Notes under the pieces: model-generated
Database searches by the model: none
Told to the model about the DNA's origin: nothing
Seen by the model: only the letters and a program-made list of their open reading frames with translations
NCBI GenBank assembly: GCA_964589175.1
Contig: CAZPRY010000004.1
Span: forward strand, 102,029-166,028
Reading direction: 5' to 3'
DNA: 64,000 bases
Source: CAZPRY01 sp964589175
Lineage (GTDB): Bacteria; Fidelibacterota; UBA2242
Made by a program: the position numbers and the translations under genes
In this document: piece by piece, positions 63,599 to 64,000 of the stretch
How positions within the stretch are numbered: the stretch's first letter is position 1
How the letters are laid out: every line of letters starts with the position of its first letter

Positions 63599-63611
63599 GC
63601 CGGTCTTTTCT
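63589..63611 (+). terminator. Rho-independent terminator with the rsmA stop codon as loop
   Basis: GGCCGGC (63589-63595) pairs with GCCGGTC (63599-63605), with one G-T pair, around the three bases TGA (63596-63598) that are the rsmA stop codon. TTTTCT follows. It ends the 57-63.6 kb housekeeping transcript. Confidence 0.7.
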
Positions 63612-63657
63612 CTTGGATTAATTCACGATTTCAGATAATTTTACAGGCTTTCTTACA

Positions 63658-63730
63658 GGGCCCCTAGCTCAACGGTTAGAGCACCGGACTCATAATCCGT
63701 CGGTTCGGGGTTCAAATCCCCGGGGGCCCA
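63658..63730 (+). tRNA. tRNA with CAT anticodon (elongator Met or lysidine-type Ile2)
   Basis: Acceptor GGGCCCC (63658-63664) pairs perfectly with GGGGCCC (63723-63729), discriminator A63730. D stem GCTC/GAGC, anticodon loop CTCATAA with CAT at 63691-63693, T stem CGGGG/CCCCG around TTCAAAT. The outermost pair of the anticodon stem is a C-T mismatch. It lacks initiator features. Its similarity in the D arm and anticodon loop to the E. coli minor isoleucine tRNA (GGCCCCTTAGCTCAGTGGTTAGAGC type) makes tRNA-Ile2 quite possible, in which case the C would be modified to lysidine by TilS. CCA is not encoded. Confidence 0.9.
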
Positions 63731-64000
63731 CGCAAAATTAAGACCACTTAATTCACTAATATTCCAGCACTTACACATTTCTTGAAGACATAGGAAAGAG
63801 TCATTTCTTACTTTTTACAATTGACAAATAATAGCCAATAATTGCCTATTTTATCCTCGAAAACTGGATAATACATGGATACACTTTTGGGGGTAATTTT
63901 ATGGCTACTTTTCAATTATTTCTTTTAACAAGAAGCTAAAAAAAGAACTAGTGTCATGTCACTTGTAATATGACGTAATTATCATTAACTTTACCATAAG
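63731..64000. other. AT-rich terminal region without a supportable gene
   Basis: No credible coding frame of useful length. A possible promoter, TTTACA with AATAAT at a 17-base spacing near 63815-63843, points rightward. Two tiny overlapping frames of 12 and 17 codons lie near 63875-63940 and cannot be supported. An inverted pair GTCAT/ATGAC spans about 63952-63974. Confidence 0.5.

Noticed and set aside
63875..63940. Hydrophobic 17-codon frame and a 12-codon frame in the last intergenic region
   Set aside because: Too short, with weak or no ribosome binding site for the longer one, and no conserved feature to support translation.
1..64000. CRISPR arrays, prophage, integrase or restriction/defence genes
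   Set aside because: No short regularly spaced repeats, phage structural genes, integrase or nuclease-defence motifs were seen; the exact repeats present are all inside the large secreted-protein genes.

Overview
The window looks like the chromosome of an uncultured-type Gram-negative bacterium of the FCB superphylum, outside the classical Bacteroidetes; Calditrichota or KSB1-like lineages are my best guess. The reasons are: several large secreted proteins ending in the type A sorting domain with its NYPNPFNP signature; a PorV/PorQ-family outer-membrane protein; a TonB-dependent receptor with no SusD partner; a Bacteroidetes-style YbeY metal site; and a DUF4159-DUF4175-TPR cluster. The lineage is inference from families, not from a marker tree.

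Layout. 1-8.4 kb is housekeeping: tRNA-Val(CAC), a zinc-ribbon coiled-coil protein whose stop codon lies inside the first helix of RNase P RNA, recJ, fabH, a PgpH-type 7TM-HD phosphodiesterase, ybeY, mazG and a small two-helix membrane protein with its own promoter and terminator. 8.4-42.3 kb is a very large glycan-utilisation locus. A LacI-type repressor (one operator over its own -10 box, an identical operator 231 bp upstream) precedes a cytoplasmic clan-A glycosidase. Then comes a monocistronic secreted protein made of two 350-residue repeats. A tightly packed run of thirteen genes follows (14.4-40.7 kb): TonB receptor, two 1,074-residue secreted proteins whose 3' 1,809 bp are identical, a SurA-like chaperone, a PorV-like barrel, a secreted alpha/alpha-barrel + PKD + LamG protein, two lipoprotein alpha/alpha-barrel glycosidases, a sugar ABC transporter without its ATPase, a zinc dehydrogenase, a GH130 enzyme and another secreted alpha/alpha protein. 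A second, longer GH130 gene closes the region. The two GH130 enzymes point to a mannose-containing glycan.

42.3-55.1 kb is on the minus strand: YjbQ, a secreted GATase-like protein, two tandem phosphodiester-glycosidase proteins with sorting domains, and the TPR / DUF4175 / DUF4159 cluster. 55.2-56.8 kb holds an AI-2E/PerM-type transporter and a cyclic-nucleotide-binding protein. 56.9-63.6 kb is a classic housekeeping string on the plus strand: EnvC-like LytM protein, holB, ricT, metG, tatD, rsmA, followed by a CAT-anticodon tRNA. The last 270 bases hold no gene that I can support.

Working model (inference): secreted and lipoprotein glycosidases cut a mannose-rich polymer at the surface and in the periplasm. 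The TonB receptor with its two giant partner proteins captures and imports large fragments, in place of a SusCD pair. The ABC transporter then takes up small products, and the GH5-like and GH130 enzymes plus the dehydrogenase process them in the cytoplasm. The neighbouring phosphodiester glycosidases could extend this to phosphomannosyl linkages.
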